Origin: Lojkania enalia
Lineage: Eukaryota; Ascomycota; Dothideomycetes; Pleosporales
Assembly: GCA_010094045.1 (NCBI GenBank)
Contig: ML986672.1
Location: 47,520-96,913, forward strand
Reading direction: 5' to 3'
DNA length: 49,394 nt
A model generated the notes under the pieces. That model made no database searches, was not told the origin of the DNA, and was given only the letters and a program-made list of their open reading frames with translations. Shown here in pieces: positions 11,774 through 23,200 of the stretch (position 1 is its first letter; every line of letters begins with the position of its first letter). Position numbers and translations under genes: made by a program.

Positions 11774-13019
11774 ATGCCCGATTCATGGCTGCCATCTGCT
11801 TACACTGGGTCGAGGCTAGTCATATTTATCGCTTTCTTCATACCGTTACAGGTCATTGTTGTGGCTTTGCTCGCTTGTTCTCACTAGCTAGATAGAGATA
11901 AGTTCGTTTTCGATGATGCCCTTATATATCTCAGCTTGGTTTTTAAACTATTGTTGTACTCTGTCGGATTTGGCGAGTATTCCCGTCATCTTTGCTTCTT
12001 TCAATGCAAGTTAACAGGAAGCTCTTAGCCAGTGTCTGTCACGCAGGAGTCAGATATTATCTCATGTACCTGGAAGAGCACGAACCAGCAAATTAATATC
12101 CTGGGGTAAATATCTATTGGCAATAGTAGTTGTGTATGCTGTCGCTGTCAATTTTCCAAAGCTTGCCATCTCAATTCTATACAAGAAGCTGTTCCCTATG
12201 TTAATGGTTTAGATCACTGTTTATGTTATCGCTGGAATCCTCGTCGGCAGTTCGATGGTAATCGCCATTACATCGTTTGCAGCATGACACCCTTTCGAAG
12301 CGAACTATAATCCTGCTCTTCCTGGGGCGGGATGCATCGATAAGAATAACTTCTTCTCCTGGGCTAGTATACCGAATATGGTCACTGATTTGGCAATGCT
12401 CGTTCTTCAGTTGCATATTGTTTGGGGGCTTCACAACTCCAGGAGTATATAACTCGCCCTAACGTTCACATTTCTCGTCGGTAGTTGGTAAGTACATAAG
12501 TTTCAGCATATATCCCCGATATCCGGGCTTGCATTCCTTGGCTTGAATGAATACTAGCTCTATCAAAGTGGCCTCGCCACTTCTATCCTACGATTTGTCG
12601 CATTTACTCGTACCAACTCCTTCAATGGCGGAAGGTGGGATGCTGTCGAGCTGACAATTTGGACCATCACCGAATCCGGTATTTACCTCATCTCAGTCTA
12701 CCTCTTGACCTACCGACTGCTCCTAGATTGCATTGGCAGAAGCTAGCCCTTGACTACTCCTAGAAATAGCAAAAACCTACTGCATGGTTCCAAACGAAGT
12801 GTTTATGGAAGCGGTCAGAGTGGAGAGTGCGACTATAGAAGTGGAGCTATTCCTCTTAGAAAGATGGACAGAAACAGCATGGGGCTCACACAATTGAATG
12901 ACGAATAAAGTTCTGGTACAGTTAACATCGAAAAGTCGAATACTAAGAGTAACGTTAGAAGCCCAAAAGGGAAGATTAAGGTTACTACGGAAATTGAGAG
13001 TAGTTGGAATGGTCGCTAG
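11774..13019 (+). pseudogene. PTH11-like / fungal rhodopsin-fold membrane receptor, decayed
   Basis: Successive plus-strand frames read as a seven-helix integral membrane protein of the fungal PTH11-like family. The start at 11774 gives MPDSWLPSAYTGSRLVIF, followed by hydrophobic helices. Then come FDDALIYLSLV, GKYLLAIVVVYAVAVNFPKLA with ILYKKLFP (third/fourth helix pattern), ITVYVIAGILVG, NFFSWASIPNMVTDLAM, and the conserved last-helix region RFVAFTRTNSF and VELTIWTITESGIYLISVYLL. A hydrophilic tail runs to 13019 (IPLRKMDRNSMGLTQL, GKIKVTTEIESSWN). At least four in-frame stops and several frame changes break it, including stops replacing the residue before ITVY and the Cys of the family's C-H-P-F motif. 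Intact members sense surface or host cues; this copy cannot make a full receptor. It lies divergently from the PKS. Confidence 0.85.
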
Positions 13020-14584
13020 GTGGGATGTCTGCAAACTTAACATTGGAAATTGTACATAAAGCAAAGCAAGAAAAATATTAGGTCTGAGTATATGGTTTCT
13101 AAGCGATCATGAAGCAACTCAGAGTACTTTCTGGTGTGTAGGCTTTGTCTAAACGTAGTTATGCACGCGTCAGCCAAAGCCATCTCTCATTCTAGAGCAT
13201 GCTCATTTTTCCTAGTAAATGCCTTCCTCTGACCCAGCGATGACATATTGAAAAATTCTCTAAAACTTCTCGGCCACTTAGTAACGAACCGCCCCGCATA
13301 TAAAGGCGGTACTTTCCAATTTGTGCACCTCCCATGCTCCCACGAACCTTAAGAGTTATATGTTCTTATTCACAGATAAGAGATTCAGCAAAGCCAATAA
13401 TGTCTACAGCCTCTCACCATATATGGCTTATTGCATAAGCAAGGCTGGCAAATACCTTTCAAGGTCTTGCGTATGAGGGCGTGGCCACGATCTCCCGTAA
13501 GCACTAATAGCCCGCACATGGAACCCCCCTAATCCATGCATGTAGGGTATATATCTCACACTAATGTCATCCTTTGGCCTCGGCCGCCATGAGATAAGCT
13601 ATATAACATATGCATGATGGCGATGTGAGTTCCCGAAGACTGTGCCACAAGGGCTGGCAAGGCCGCTGGATGAATATGTTTGTGAAACCGAAACACTTCG
13701 AATGGGACCTTAATTGATTGAACATCGCTCTCTGCACAAATTGCCTACGTTTTGCAATATTGGTAGTAAATGTATGACTTAACTCAATTACTCCAACTCC
13801 ACCTGAGAATGTTCTCGCTACATCTGGCAAGCATTGCCATATCCCAATGGATAGGCTTCGTTTACTGTGAGAAAGTGCAGAAACATCGCCTTTGTTGAGA
13901 CACTCCAGGGCCGCTACTATCAGTTTGAGAGAAGCCGGGTTGATAGTCAATACGCTGACGGTACAGCAGTTTACCGCTCACATGCAATAACTCTAATCAC
14001 TCGCCCCACTGCAAGTAAATCCGCCTATTTTTTTTAGGGCACCGTGGAACTCTAGAAACAGAAGAATAGCGTGCTGTCGTAAAAGGATCCTATGCCTGAC
14101 CTGCAGGCTCTCGAACCGAGATGCACAAACCTCCGTTGATGCGACCATCCTGACTATTATGCTCTGATATATGAATGACAGCACAAGGTGTGGCAACCGA
14201 AAATAAATTACTCCGAATGCATGTACACGGGAGTGGCGCCGCTCACCTACATGCAACAGAATGCCTACCCCTGCCGCTTACTGCTTAAGCGCCGACTCTG
14301 TTACACAACGTATTCATCCAATTATGCTGAGCTCTAGACCTCTAGCAGCTGCAAATTTAGGGGTTAAGTGCCTATCCGCATTCCTGTGCTGCGGCAGAAC
14401 AAGGCACACCTATTGATCAGATTGACGGTCGACCTTTGCCCTCCACAAAAGCAAGGTAGACAAGTGTTTCCCTCTCATTCCCTGCGAAATCTGCGGATCG
14501 GCAGCTGCTGAAAACATCCAAATACAAGTAGACAAACCTCAATCGCATATTTAACTAGCTGCTACCTTAAGTTTTATAATTAAT
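13020..14584. other. 1.5 kb stretch with no assignable gene
   Basis: A TATAAA sequence at about 13300 is followed by an ATG at 13401, but that frame meets a stop after 12 codons. An open minus-strand frame of 127 codons (13567-13950, containing RTFSGGVGVIELSHT) and a plus-strand frame of about 66 codons (13834-14034, containing QGRYYQFERSRVDS) overlap. Neither resembles a family I know. Given the decayed genes on both sides, this may be another broken gene. The last ~100 bp before 14585 must hold the promoter of the A-T-R gene; ATATTTAA near 14547 is a weak TATA candidate. Confidence 0.3.
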
Positions 14585-17500
14585 ATGGCGACGAAGCAAG
14601 CTCAGATCTCGGAATGGCGCCACGAACTCACCCCAAACATCGTGGACCGCTTAGCCAAGCTAACGCCGGATGTCCCGTACGCTTTGTATCCAAATTCGCC
14701 AGAAACCTATGATCAAGGCTACCGAACCGTGACGTATAAAGATTTTGCCAACGCCATCAACGGGCTAGCTTGGTGGTTAGACGAACATTTAGGACCTTCC
14801 AAGGACTTTGATGTTCTGGCATACATTGGTCCCAATGATGTTCGATACACTGCTTTGTTGCTCGGCGCCGTTAAGGCGGGCTATGTGGTACAGTTTGAAC
14901 CTGGTCTCGTATCTTAGTTGAAAAAAAACTCACAGCATCCCGCAGGCTTTCCTTACCTCTCCCCGCAATAGCATTTCGGCTCATGGCGCCCTCTTTGAGC
15001 AAGTAAAGTGCCACATGATGCTGACCCCTAAACCCACTCCCCCAGCCGTGAAGTCCATTCTTAGTGCGCACTCCATGAAGCATCTCCAAGTACCAAGCGT
15101 AGCGGAACTCCTGGACAAAGAATATCCGCACTACTCGTACCACAAGACGTTTCAGATGGCGCGAATGGAGCCCTTCGTGATAATGTAAAGTTATCCACTA
15201 TGTTGTCACTTGAGTCTTCACTAATCCCTCTTCCAAGTCATACTTCAGGTTCGACCGGCACGCCTAAGCCGCTGATCTGGACACATGAATCAGCAGCGAG
15301 GGCTTCAAATCAAGGCGCATTAGACCCGCCACCTGGGTTCCAAACACTTGGGAGGCTATTTCAAGATAAGCTTATCTTTAACACCTTCCCTCCATTCCAT
15401 GTAAGTAGAATAACACACCCACGTCTCACCCTAGCTCACCACTATCCAGGCTGCCTGCCTTGCAATCCATCTCTTCGTCAGTGTTCCTTTCGGTGCAGTC
15501 TCGGTTGCTCCCTTGTCCGGATCTATTGCCACCGCTGAATCCGTAGTCCAAGCCCTGAAGCAAGCTCCTGCAAAAGTCGCTTTTCTCGTGCCGTCGATAG
15601 TAGCCGAGTTGACACAGAATTCAGCGCTACTCGAGTACTGCTCACAGCATCTCGAACTCATTCTCTACGCCGGCGGGGACCTTCCCCAGCAGATAGGTGA
15701 TGCGATTGCGGCTAAAGTCCCCATTCGTTGTCAATATGGCGCATCTGAGATTGGCCTCACGAGCCAGCTCATTGCCCCAGATATGTCAGTTGCCGATTGG
15801 CGTTATGTGCGCTACCATCCCGAATTAGGATTGGAGTTTGAAGAGATAGCTCCGGGTATGTTCGAAATGATTGTCAAACGGGACTCGAGATTCGAGGAAA
15901 ATCAGCTACCATTTAGCATCGGGCCCTCGTTGCAGAATCTCCAGCATTACCGGAGTCGAGATCTATTCCAGAAACATCCAACAGTCTCTGATTGTTGGGG
16001 GTGGCGGGCGCGAGCGGACGACATCGTTGTGTTTCTCAACGGGGAAAAGACGAATCCATTGTCAATGGAACATCACATAGTGTTGAATAATGAGGACGTT
16101 TCTGCGGCACTAGTGGTGGGTATGCAACGATTCCAAGCAGCGCTTCTAGTCGAACCTACAGCAAGATTGGGAAAACTGAGCCAGAACGAGGAAGCTGCGT
16201 TCATTGAGAAAATCTGGCCTTCCATCGATGAAGCCAATAAATTCTCTCCGGCACATGCCCGTATTGAAAAGCTAATGATCCTGTTAACAACTCCGGAGAA
16301 ACCAATGAGTCGCGCGGGCAAAGGCACGATCCAGCGAAATGGCACCATTGACCAGTACACCGCCGAGATCGATGACATATATTTCAAGGCCGATACTGCG
16401 CTTAGCGGTGCCGAGAAGGCTTCTGTGAACAGTGAAGATCCGGATCAAGTGTCTCTATTCATACAACAAGCAATTGCTAAGATCAATCCTGAGCTCCTGC
16501 GAGAAGGAGCGGCAAACTTTTTTGCTTTGGGCATGGATTCCCTGATGGCATTAAGACTAATTAGAGCCTTGAGACATGGGCTCGGGCAGCAAGATCTGCC
16601 TTTGTCTATTGTTTACAGCAATCCTAGTGTAGAGCAGCTCACGCAACAAATTATTAGTGGGCGGGCGATAATGAATAACCAGGATGCTTCTCGACAGCGG
16701 TCCGACATCGAAGTCTTACTAGATGAATACAAGCAAAAGATCGAACGAATTTCTGCCCAGTCCTCTGGTAGCGGTGAAGTCGTCCTTTTGACAGGATCTA
16801 CAGGCTCCTTAGGTACTCATCTCCTAGAAGCTCTGCTAGCAAATCCCACTGTATCCCATGTATACTGTCTGAACCGCCGTCAAAACGCACGGGAGCTTCA
16901 TGAAGCCAAGGTCAAAACCTCTGGGTTGCGTCCGGATCAATTCAACCATCGGCTTAGCTTCTTCCATGGCATCTTGGACCAGCCGAACATGGGCCTCGAT
17001 GAAGCGACATACCGTTTCTTGCGCTCGACAACCACTCTAATCATTCACAATGCCTGGCCGGTCAATTTCATCATGCCCCTCAAGAACTTCCGCCCTCAAT
17101 TTGATGGCTTGATCAACCTCTTCCACTTCACGTCCGGTCGCGTCGACCCGCCAAAGGTGCTGTATATCTCTTCGATCAGCTCAGCGGGTAGCTACTCGCG
17201 TTCTTCTCCTTCTCGCGCTATTCCTGAAGTAGTCATTCAGGACTTGGATGCTCCTTATGACATTGGTTATGCAAAGTCGAAGCTGCTTTCCGAACTGCTC
17301 TGCGATGTCGCCGCCCGAAGCCTATGCCTCCCCATTGCGCTCGCGCGCGTAGGCCAGATTGCAGGACCCGTCAATGGACAGACTACCCGTCTATGGAACA
17401 TGGCGGAATGGCTTCCAAGCTTGATCCTCACGTCGGTTAGTCTTGGTGTCTTGCCGGATGACTTGGGCCGCGAACTCAGCAATATTGACTGGATGCCTGT

Positions 17501-17987
17501 AGACATGCTTGCCACGGCGCTCGTGGAAATAGGGACCATGTTTGGACGGAATAGGGAGGGCGACGCGGAGGCTGGAGCACAGGTCTTCAATCTAGTGAAT
17601 CCCAGAGCAACATCCTGGAAGCAGTTGCTCCCGACTATTATCTCCAGCGTGGAGAAGTACGCGTCTAGGGACATCAATGTTGTGCCACTGGCGTCATGGC
17701 TTCATCAACTAGGGCAGATCGCCGAGGGATCTGCTAACGCAACGGAATTAGCGCGCACGTATCCTGCTATCAAACTCCAAGAGTTCTACGAGACAAATAT
17801 GCTTAGAGACGGTGAAGCTCTCAATTGGAAGATGGAGCGCACGATAGAGATGAGTAAGACAATTAGGGACATGCCGGCTGTGGGCGAGGACTGGATTGAG
17901 AGATGGGTTCAAGGATGGGTTGCTGAGTTGAGGGAGAGAGGAGATGGGCTTTCAGCCATAGCTCGTAAGGGGGGTTTTGCAAGATAG
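14585..17987 (+). CDS. NRPS-like A-T-R carboxylic acid reductase
   Basis: A 1080-residue enzyme encoded by four exons; introns 14888-14945, 15185-15237 and 15401-15449 (58, 53 and 49 bp) restore one frame. It has no condensation domain, so it activates and reduces an acid instead of joining amino acids. Adenylation domain ~20-545: HTSGSTGTPKP at 182-192, QYGASEIG at ~330, YRSRDL, and a C-terminal Lys526 in KGTIQR. Thiolation domain ~565-640 with Ser599 in LGMDSL. Terminal NAD(P)H reductase ~680-1075: TGSTGSLG at ~683-690, and Tyr842/Lys846 in GYAKSK. All key residues are present. Known relatives reduce aryl or polyketide acids to aldehydes via the thioester; here the acid made by the neighbouring PKS is the natural candidate substrate (inference). 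It is convergent with the monooxygenase, 232 bp away. The first intron has a GTACAG donor. Confidence 0.93.
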
Positions 17988-18219
17988 TGTTGGAAATACG
18001 TTTCCTTTGGAGATGCGCCGCGTACTCAACCTATAGTCTAGAATTACCACAGAAGTCATGAAACTATCTCCATGAAAACCTTGGTCTAAACAAACTCCCA
18101 TATCACGCTACAAAATACTTAGCTGTTTCCCAAGCTACTCCTTCAAACTCCATCCTGTAGCGCCCAATCTGGCCTATTTGCTAGTCAGTCAAAGTGAGTC
18201 GTACATCAATCTCCTGCAC

Positions 18220-19590
18220 TCACCAGACTTCTTCCTCCCTCGCCTTGGATGCAAGATTCCTGTCCCTTATATGCTCATGTAAGGGCAAATCTTCCCATTG
18301 ACTCCTCGTCCCCATAGCGACACCACGTCTCTGAATTGTGCGGGCATAGGCCATGGTCTGCGTCTTCCATTCCGCTCTATCAATGGCCCCGCTCATCATA
18401 TCTGCCAGCAGCATGACATCGAATGCGGCCTGGCTCGTGCTGGCTACGGTATGGGGCCGAAATCCCGCCAATGCGTCACCCAGGAGCACGACTTTTCCGT
18501 TGAGGAAGGTGTTTATCGGGGATATGATGTCGGTGATGGTCTGTATGAAGGGTTTCCCCGTCTTGCAGATAATTTCGGCGAATTGGGGAGGAAGTCTTTG
18601 TCGTGCTATCTGGCACTGCTTTTCCCATGCCTGCGGATGGGTTTTGCCGGGCGGCATGGTGGTGCGGTGGCGCACGCCATCTACATCTGTCATGAGTTCG
18701 ACCAGCTCTGCGCTTGGCTCATCTAACGATCTGGATGGGAAGTTTGTGTAATAGACGAAGTTTATGTATCGCTTGCCCGGTTCTAGCGTGCCGTTTTTGC
18801 CAGGGATAAGATAGGCGAGAATCTGGATTTCGCGAGTGTGAAAGAATGTGAAGGTCTCGCGGAACGTTTCCAGCGTCAATGGCGAGACGGTGTCTTCGGG
18901 GACAGTGCCGCGCAAAGCCACGTATCCGGCATACGCTCTTTGCACGCTTGGAAGGAAGATTTGGCGAACGGTGGAGCTAGGTCCGTCGGCACCAACGACG
19001 AAATCGGCTTCTATGCGTCCCTCGTTGCCATCTGCAGTCTTATATACGACGCAGACTTTGCCCGAATTGGTGTCAAGGACGTTGGTTACGGTGTGGCCGG
19101 CAAGATATCTAACCTCGCCGTCCCCGTCTCTCAATCTCTTGTTTGGGACCTCGCAATAGGGACTCTCCACGCCATCGACATTGGCGCGCAGAATGTGATA
19201 GACGAGATCCCAACTCGTCATCTTCTGCACCATATCCTCCTTGTGCACAACTGCCCCATTTCTGTCTAAGTATTGTCTCCGCCGCGAGGACACGGTAAAA
19301 GGCCTCCCGACGCGATCATATCTCTTGAAGAAGGCTAACGTGTCCCCGCCCGCGATGATGCCGGCGCCTTGGTCGTGCAAAAGCGGGGTGGGGGCGCGCT
19401 CAAGCAGGGTCATGGAGTGGCCTTGGGAGCGCAGGGCGAGGGTTGTAAAGAGGCCGCTGAGCGAGCCTCCGACCTGTTTCATGTGTTATTCTGGGATAAA
19501 GGGCTCCTTAGAATGCGATATGCGTACAACAATGATGCTGAGTTTCTTTGCTGTTGCGGAGGGGAGATTGCACAGCTGGTCGGTTTCCAT
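18220..19590 (-). CDS. FAD-dependent monooxygenase (PHBH-like)
   Basis: A 438-residue flavoprotein hydroxylase in two exons; intron 19474-19527 (54 bp, GTACGC donor). The ATG at 19590 is chosen because splicing joins ...KKLSIIV to VGGSLSGLF and so completes the dinucleotide-binding beta strand and glycine loop; an in-exon start would cut it. Motifs: glycine-rich loop GGSLSGL at ~23-29, LLERAP acidic end of the second strand, GADGPSS at 182-188 (DG motif), and GDALAGFRPH at 353-362 (GD motif that binds FAD ribose and pyrophosphate). Length and motifs match cytosolic group A flavin monooxygenases of the type that hydroxylate aromatic or enol carbons, and the GDALAGFRPH form resembles dihydroxypyridine hydroxylase-like fungal members. 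It probably hydroxylates a cluster intermediate. It is divergent from the SDR, with which it shares a 549 bp promoter region. Confidence 0.92.
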
Positions 19591-20139
19591 GTTTGGGGCG
19601 GCAGCCCTTGCAATTCAGCCCAGGTCGCGGAGGAGAGAGGAGGAGTTGGATGGGATATCTCGATGAATATGATGACCCATATTGCTGCTACGATTCCGGC
19701 GACCCGGTTCGAGATTGAGAGGAGCGAGAGGAGCGAGACATGAGGAGGCAGATGACCTACGGACGAGGTTAAGCCGCTTTAATACATCACATGATGCGCG
19801 GAGCAGTCCCGCAAGCAAGTGGGGCGGCGGGACCCCGCCAAACGTGACCACGTCTCTCCAGGGTTACTCTCTCGGGCTTCTCTCTCAGGCTACTCTCCGG
19901 ATGTACTCTCTAGATGTAGGAACTTGCTTCGGCGATATTTCTCTTCTTTTGTAGTTGTTACAAGGGTCTCAATGCGAACGTAAGCTTACTGGGTGCTTCA
20001 TCACTCCCGCTGTCTTGCCCCCCTACCCCCCAATCCACAATGTGAGTTGCGTTTGAATCGCTGCTATAAATGTTCAGTCCTGACCTTCAGCTATAATAAT
20101 ATTTATAATTCCTCCAAAATTCCCATTCGCCTTGGTAAA
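19591..20139. promoter_or_regulatory. Divergent promoter between monooxygenase and SDR
   Basis: This 549 bp region must carry the promoters of both genes. It contains a perfect inverted repeat GGCGGG-AC-CCCGCC at 19826-19839, which includes CGG-N4-CCG, and a TCCGGA palindrome at 19896-19901. Both are of the kind bound by Zn2Cys6 regulators. A pyrimidine-rich stretch (about 19856-19945) with repeated TCTCTC/ACTCTC lies between them. Binding is inferred from sequence pattern only. Confidence 0.4.
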
Positions 20140-21411
20140 ATGCCGTCCGGAAATGGAGGCGTCATCGCGGTAACGAACTACCCACATAAAACACGCGCAA
20201 TCGGCATTTCGCTCACGTGATGCATAGATAACAGGTGCAAACGGCGCAATAGGATACTACTCTGCCTTGCACGCCCTCCGCAATGGATGCCGCGTGCGCT
20301 GCATCGTTCGCCGCGACAGCGCTATCGCGACTATCAAATCCGGCCCGTCTATTCAAGAATTTGATGATAGAATCGAGTACGCTGTTGTGCCGGATAATAC
20401 GGTTCCCGGCGCGTATGATGATGCACTTAACGGGGTGAGATATGTTGTGCATGTTGCAGGTGTGTGGCCCATGCCTGTGAGAAATTCTACATCATTTCGT
20501 ATGAGTTGACATGCAAGGCTGAGAGCACAGGGATATCATCCCGACAGGGACATCTACGACCCGTTTGTGAAAGGAATGGAAAACATCCTCTCCGCCGCGG
20601 AGAAAAGTGGCACGGTGAAAAGAATCGTCTTCACCCAGGCCGGCGCAGGACTTGTGTGTCCGGACGAGGGTGATACACTCGGCACAGAGATGAACAACGT
20701 GCTTGATGGTACGCCCAACTATCCCCAATACCCCCTCAGTATTCTTATCCTAGCTCTAATTGCTTCGCGACTTGAATAGAGTACGCCAAGGTGAACGATC
20801 GATCGGCCGCTTTCCGCCCTCCCCTCAAGTCCCCCCACCACGCCTACTGCGGGGCAAAGGCTTACTGCATGACGCACCTCTCCTCCCCGCAAACCCGCGC
20901 TAACCTCCCCTTCTCCATCATCCAAATCATACCCGGAACCGTCATCGGCCCCTCCGAACTCATCACTTCGGCTGCCCAGGCGAAGAGGCAGATGGATCGC
21001 ATGTCACTTGCTCTCCTCTTCAACGGCATGCAGCCCAGATATGCGTTTGGCTTTGTGCACGTCTTGGACTGTGCGAGGGTGCATGTTGAGGCGTTGGATG
21101 AGGAAAAGGTACCCGAGGAGAGGGTGCCGGATTGGTTCATTGCCGCTGCGACTAGCAAGGAGGGGATAACGGCCCAAAAGCTTTGGAAAGAGGTGGGTGA
21201 GATGGTGGAGATGGAGTTTGGGAGCGTGTATCAGGATGTATTTTGCGTTGGCAAGTCGAATTGGCCAGTTAATATGCCTTTCCGGGTGCATTCGAGGTTG
21301 ACGGAAGAAATGCTTATGGGTGAGAGAAGGTTTAGGGGGCTGGAGGAGTGTGTTAGAGAGGTTGCGAGGTGGTATATAGAGTTGATTGAGAGGGAAAGCC
21401 TGAGGAAGTGA
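20140..21411 (+). CDS. Extended SDR: NAD(P)-dependent reductase/epimerase-like
   Basis: A 362-residue protein in four exons; introns 20170-20227, 20477-20530 and 20709-20779 (58, 54 and 71 bp). Splicing turns what look like four broken frames into one. The short first exon (MPSGNGGVIA) is joined to ITGANGAIG, giving the Rossmann motif TGxxGxxG at 12-19. Later come VVHVAGVW, KRIVFTQAGAG and the catalytic pair Tyr175/Lys179 in HAYCGAK, then PGTVIGPSE and FVHVLDCARVHVEAL, all typical of the dihydroflavonol-reductase/3-beta-HSD-like branch of extended SDRs. It would reduce a ketone or oxidise an alcohol on a cluster product in the cytosol. The substrate is unknown. The third intron uses a GTACGC donor. 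Its 3' neighbour on the same strand is the broken enoyl reductase. Confidence 0.88.
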
Positions 21412-22069
21412 AGAGTGATTGGTTGGAAGTTATGGATTAAATCATTCGGGCGCATAATACTGTTGCAACATCAAGTGAATCCCTTTTGGCTCTCGTTTCT
21501 GGAGGTGGCGATTCCTGTGAATTCGCATGAACTACTCAAAGAAGCCCGTACTCCACAATGAGAATGGCAAAAATCTTGACATCGGGGCAACATTCCCACT
21601 GAGTTGTAAATACTTGAAGGTGAGCTCATCCGAGACAACTACATACATTGCCGAACTAACTGATAGCTGATAAGGCCAATCTCCAGCGCTTACGGGCAGC
21701 CGCAAATCCGCGATGAATGACTAAATCGTATACCCATATCTACGCAGCTAGTATAGAGTGTACTCTTGACGGATAGTTGTGTTGCCCCGTTCCCGACCGC
21801 TCCAAACCTGAAACGAACGCCATCACTCACTTATGATAAACTACTTACATCCGATCCGGAGGATATGTTAATCTATGCTAATGTGAATATCGTACGAGAT
21901 TTATCATACAAGTGATGTGAGCTCTACCTAGTCCGCTAAGCTCTATTCATCAAATCCGCCCATACAGATACCCACCATCATCCGCCGCCACTATATAAAA
22001 TACAACTACATATATAGCCTCGTCATTTAATACTACTAAATTCTCGTAATTCCACAATCCCCCCCAACG
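21412..22069. other. Intergenic, upstream of the enoyl reductase pseudogene
   Basis: No gene recognised in 658 bp. It holds a TATATAAA box at 21992-22000, about 70 bp before the pseudogene's ATG, and a TCCGGA palindrome at 21855-21860. The retained core promoter suggests that the pseudogene may still be transcribed. Confidence 0.4.
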
Positions 22070-23200
22070 ATGAAAGCCCTCAGAATCATCCACCAAGGCC
22101 ACGCTAAGCTCCAAACTGTGCCCATCCCTGCCGTCTCCCCAACCCAAATCCTTATCCGCGTCCACTTCGTAGCCCTCAACCCCACAGAAAACACACACAT
22201 GCATTCCTTCTCCCCTCTCCCTTCCCAGCCTATAACCATGGGCTACGACTTCGCCGGCATCGTCCACGCCGTGCCGCCGAATGAGCCCAAATGGAAAGTG
22301 GGCGACAAGATCTGGTAGCTGTGTACATGGGTGTAATGTCCTGAAGCCTAAAGATGGCAGTTTTGCCGAGTTTATTGGCGTGAGGCGCGAGCTAGTTATG
22401 CGGATTCCGGGTAGAATACCTATAGAGGAGTGCGCGGGTGCGGGTGTCGGCGTCATTACTGTCAGCCTCGGCCTAGTTAAGGCGATGGGGGTAAGGATAA
22501 ATTTATGGGGTCGGATGCTGATGGATTGAATGCAAACGATCGTGTTGATGAGGTGAAATGGATCCTGATTTATGGTGGGAGTACCGCGACGGGCGATGTA
22601 GGCATCTAATTCGCTAGACTGTGAGATATAAAATCCTCCGTCGCTTTGAGGACAATACACAGCTCTCAGGCGTTGGAGGGCCTTAGCTAACTGCATCCAG
22701 TGCCGGATTCAGAGTCGTTGCTACCTGCTCCCCGCATAATTTCGACTACCACTACCCGGCCTGCGGGCCAGATATCCGCGCCCACACACTCGGCTCACTG
22801 TTCTACGTCTGGGACTGCGTCGGCGGCGCCCAAGCCTTCGAAATCGCCGACCAGGCTTTTCCAGATTTCCCGCCCGTAGGTCAAATGTTGGGCCACGGCA
22901 CCATCAAGGGCCCAAGTGGTACGCCGAGACCGGGCGTCGAGTTTTCCATGATTGCTGCGTATTCAGCGAAGGGTGAGCCGTTTGTGATTGCCGGGCAAAA
23001 ATTCGAGGCCAGTAGGGAAGATTACGAATTCGTGGTCAAGTGGTGTCAAGTTGTAGAGAGGTTCTTGGAGGAACGGAAGTGGAGGCCGCATAAAAGTTGA
23101 GTTTAGGGATGGCGGACTTGAGGGGGTTTTGAGTGGCTTAGATGATTTGGAGGGAAAAATTAGTGTGGTGAAGATTGTGTATCAGGTTGCAGACTCTTAG
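22070..23200 (+). pseudogene. LovC/ToxD-like trans-acting enoyl reductase, broken
   Basis: Medium-chain dehydrogenase/reductase of the group that supplies enoyl reduction in trans to fungal PKSs. It opens with MKALRIIHQGHAKL and MGYDFAGIVHAV, then NVLKPKDGSFAEFI, the cofactor motif LIYGGSTATG, ATCSPHNFDY, YVWDCVGGAQAFEI and the C-terminal GLEGVLSGLDDLEGK. Breaks: an extra base near 22313 puts the frame into a stop; another frame change lies between about 22490 and 22510; a TAA at 22607-22609 replaces the codon before FARL; the segment after SPHNFDY lacks about 15 residues (the GAD.VFDY region), as if two FDY repeats had recombined; and a last frame change lies near 23092. An intron with good signals (22621-22700, CTAAC before CCAG) is still present. 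It must have worked with the PKS or a similar enzyme, and it cannot be functional now unless the sequence has errors. Confidence 0.87.

Noticed and set aside
14585..15540. First impression that the A-T-R gene is frameshifted near its 5' end
   Set aside because: Introns at 14888-14945, 15185-15237 and 15401-15449 give one continuous 1080-residue protein.
3058..17987. PKS and A-T-R gene as parts of a hybrid PKS-NRPS
   Set aside because: They are on opposite strands, and the A-T-R protein has no condensation domain; it is a stand-alone reductase.
18298..19269. Several plus-strand frames of 100-143 codons
   Set aside because: They are antisense shadows of the flavin monooxygenase, which has all cofactor motifs.
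20140..21411. First impression that the SDR gene is a pseudogene
   Set aside because: Three introns with GT/AG ends join all four pieces in one frame and restore the cofactor loop and catalytic Tyr/Lys.
21950..22696. 248-codon open frame on the minus strand
   Set aside because: It lies exactly antisense to the enoyl reductase pseudogene, whose plus-strand frames show clear family motifs; the minus frame has no recognisable domain.
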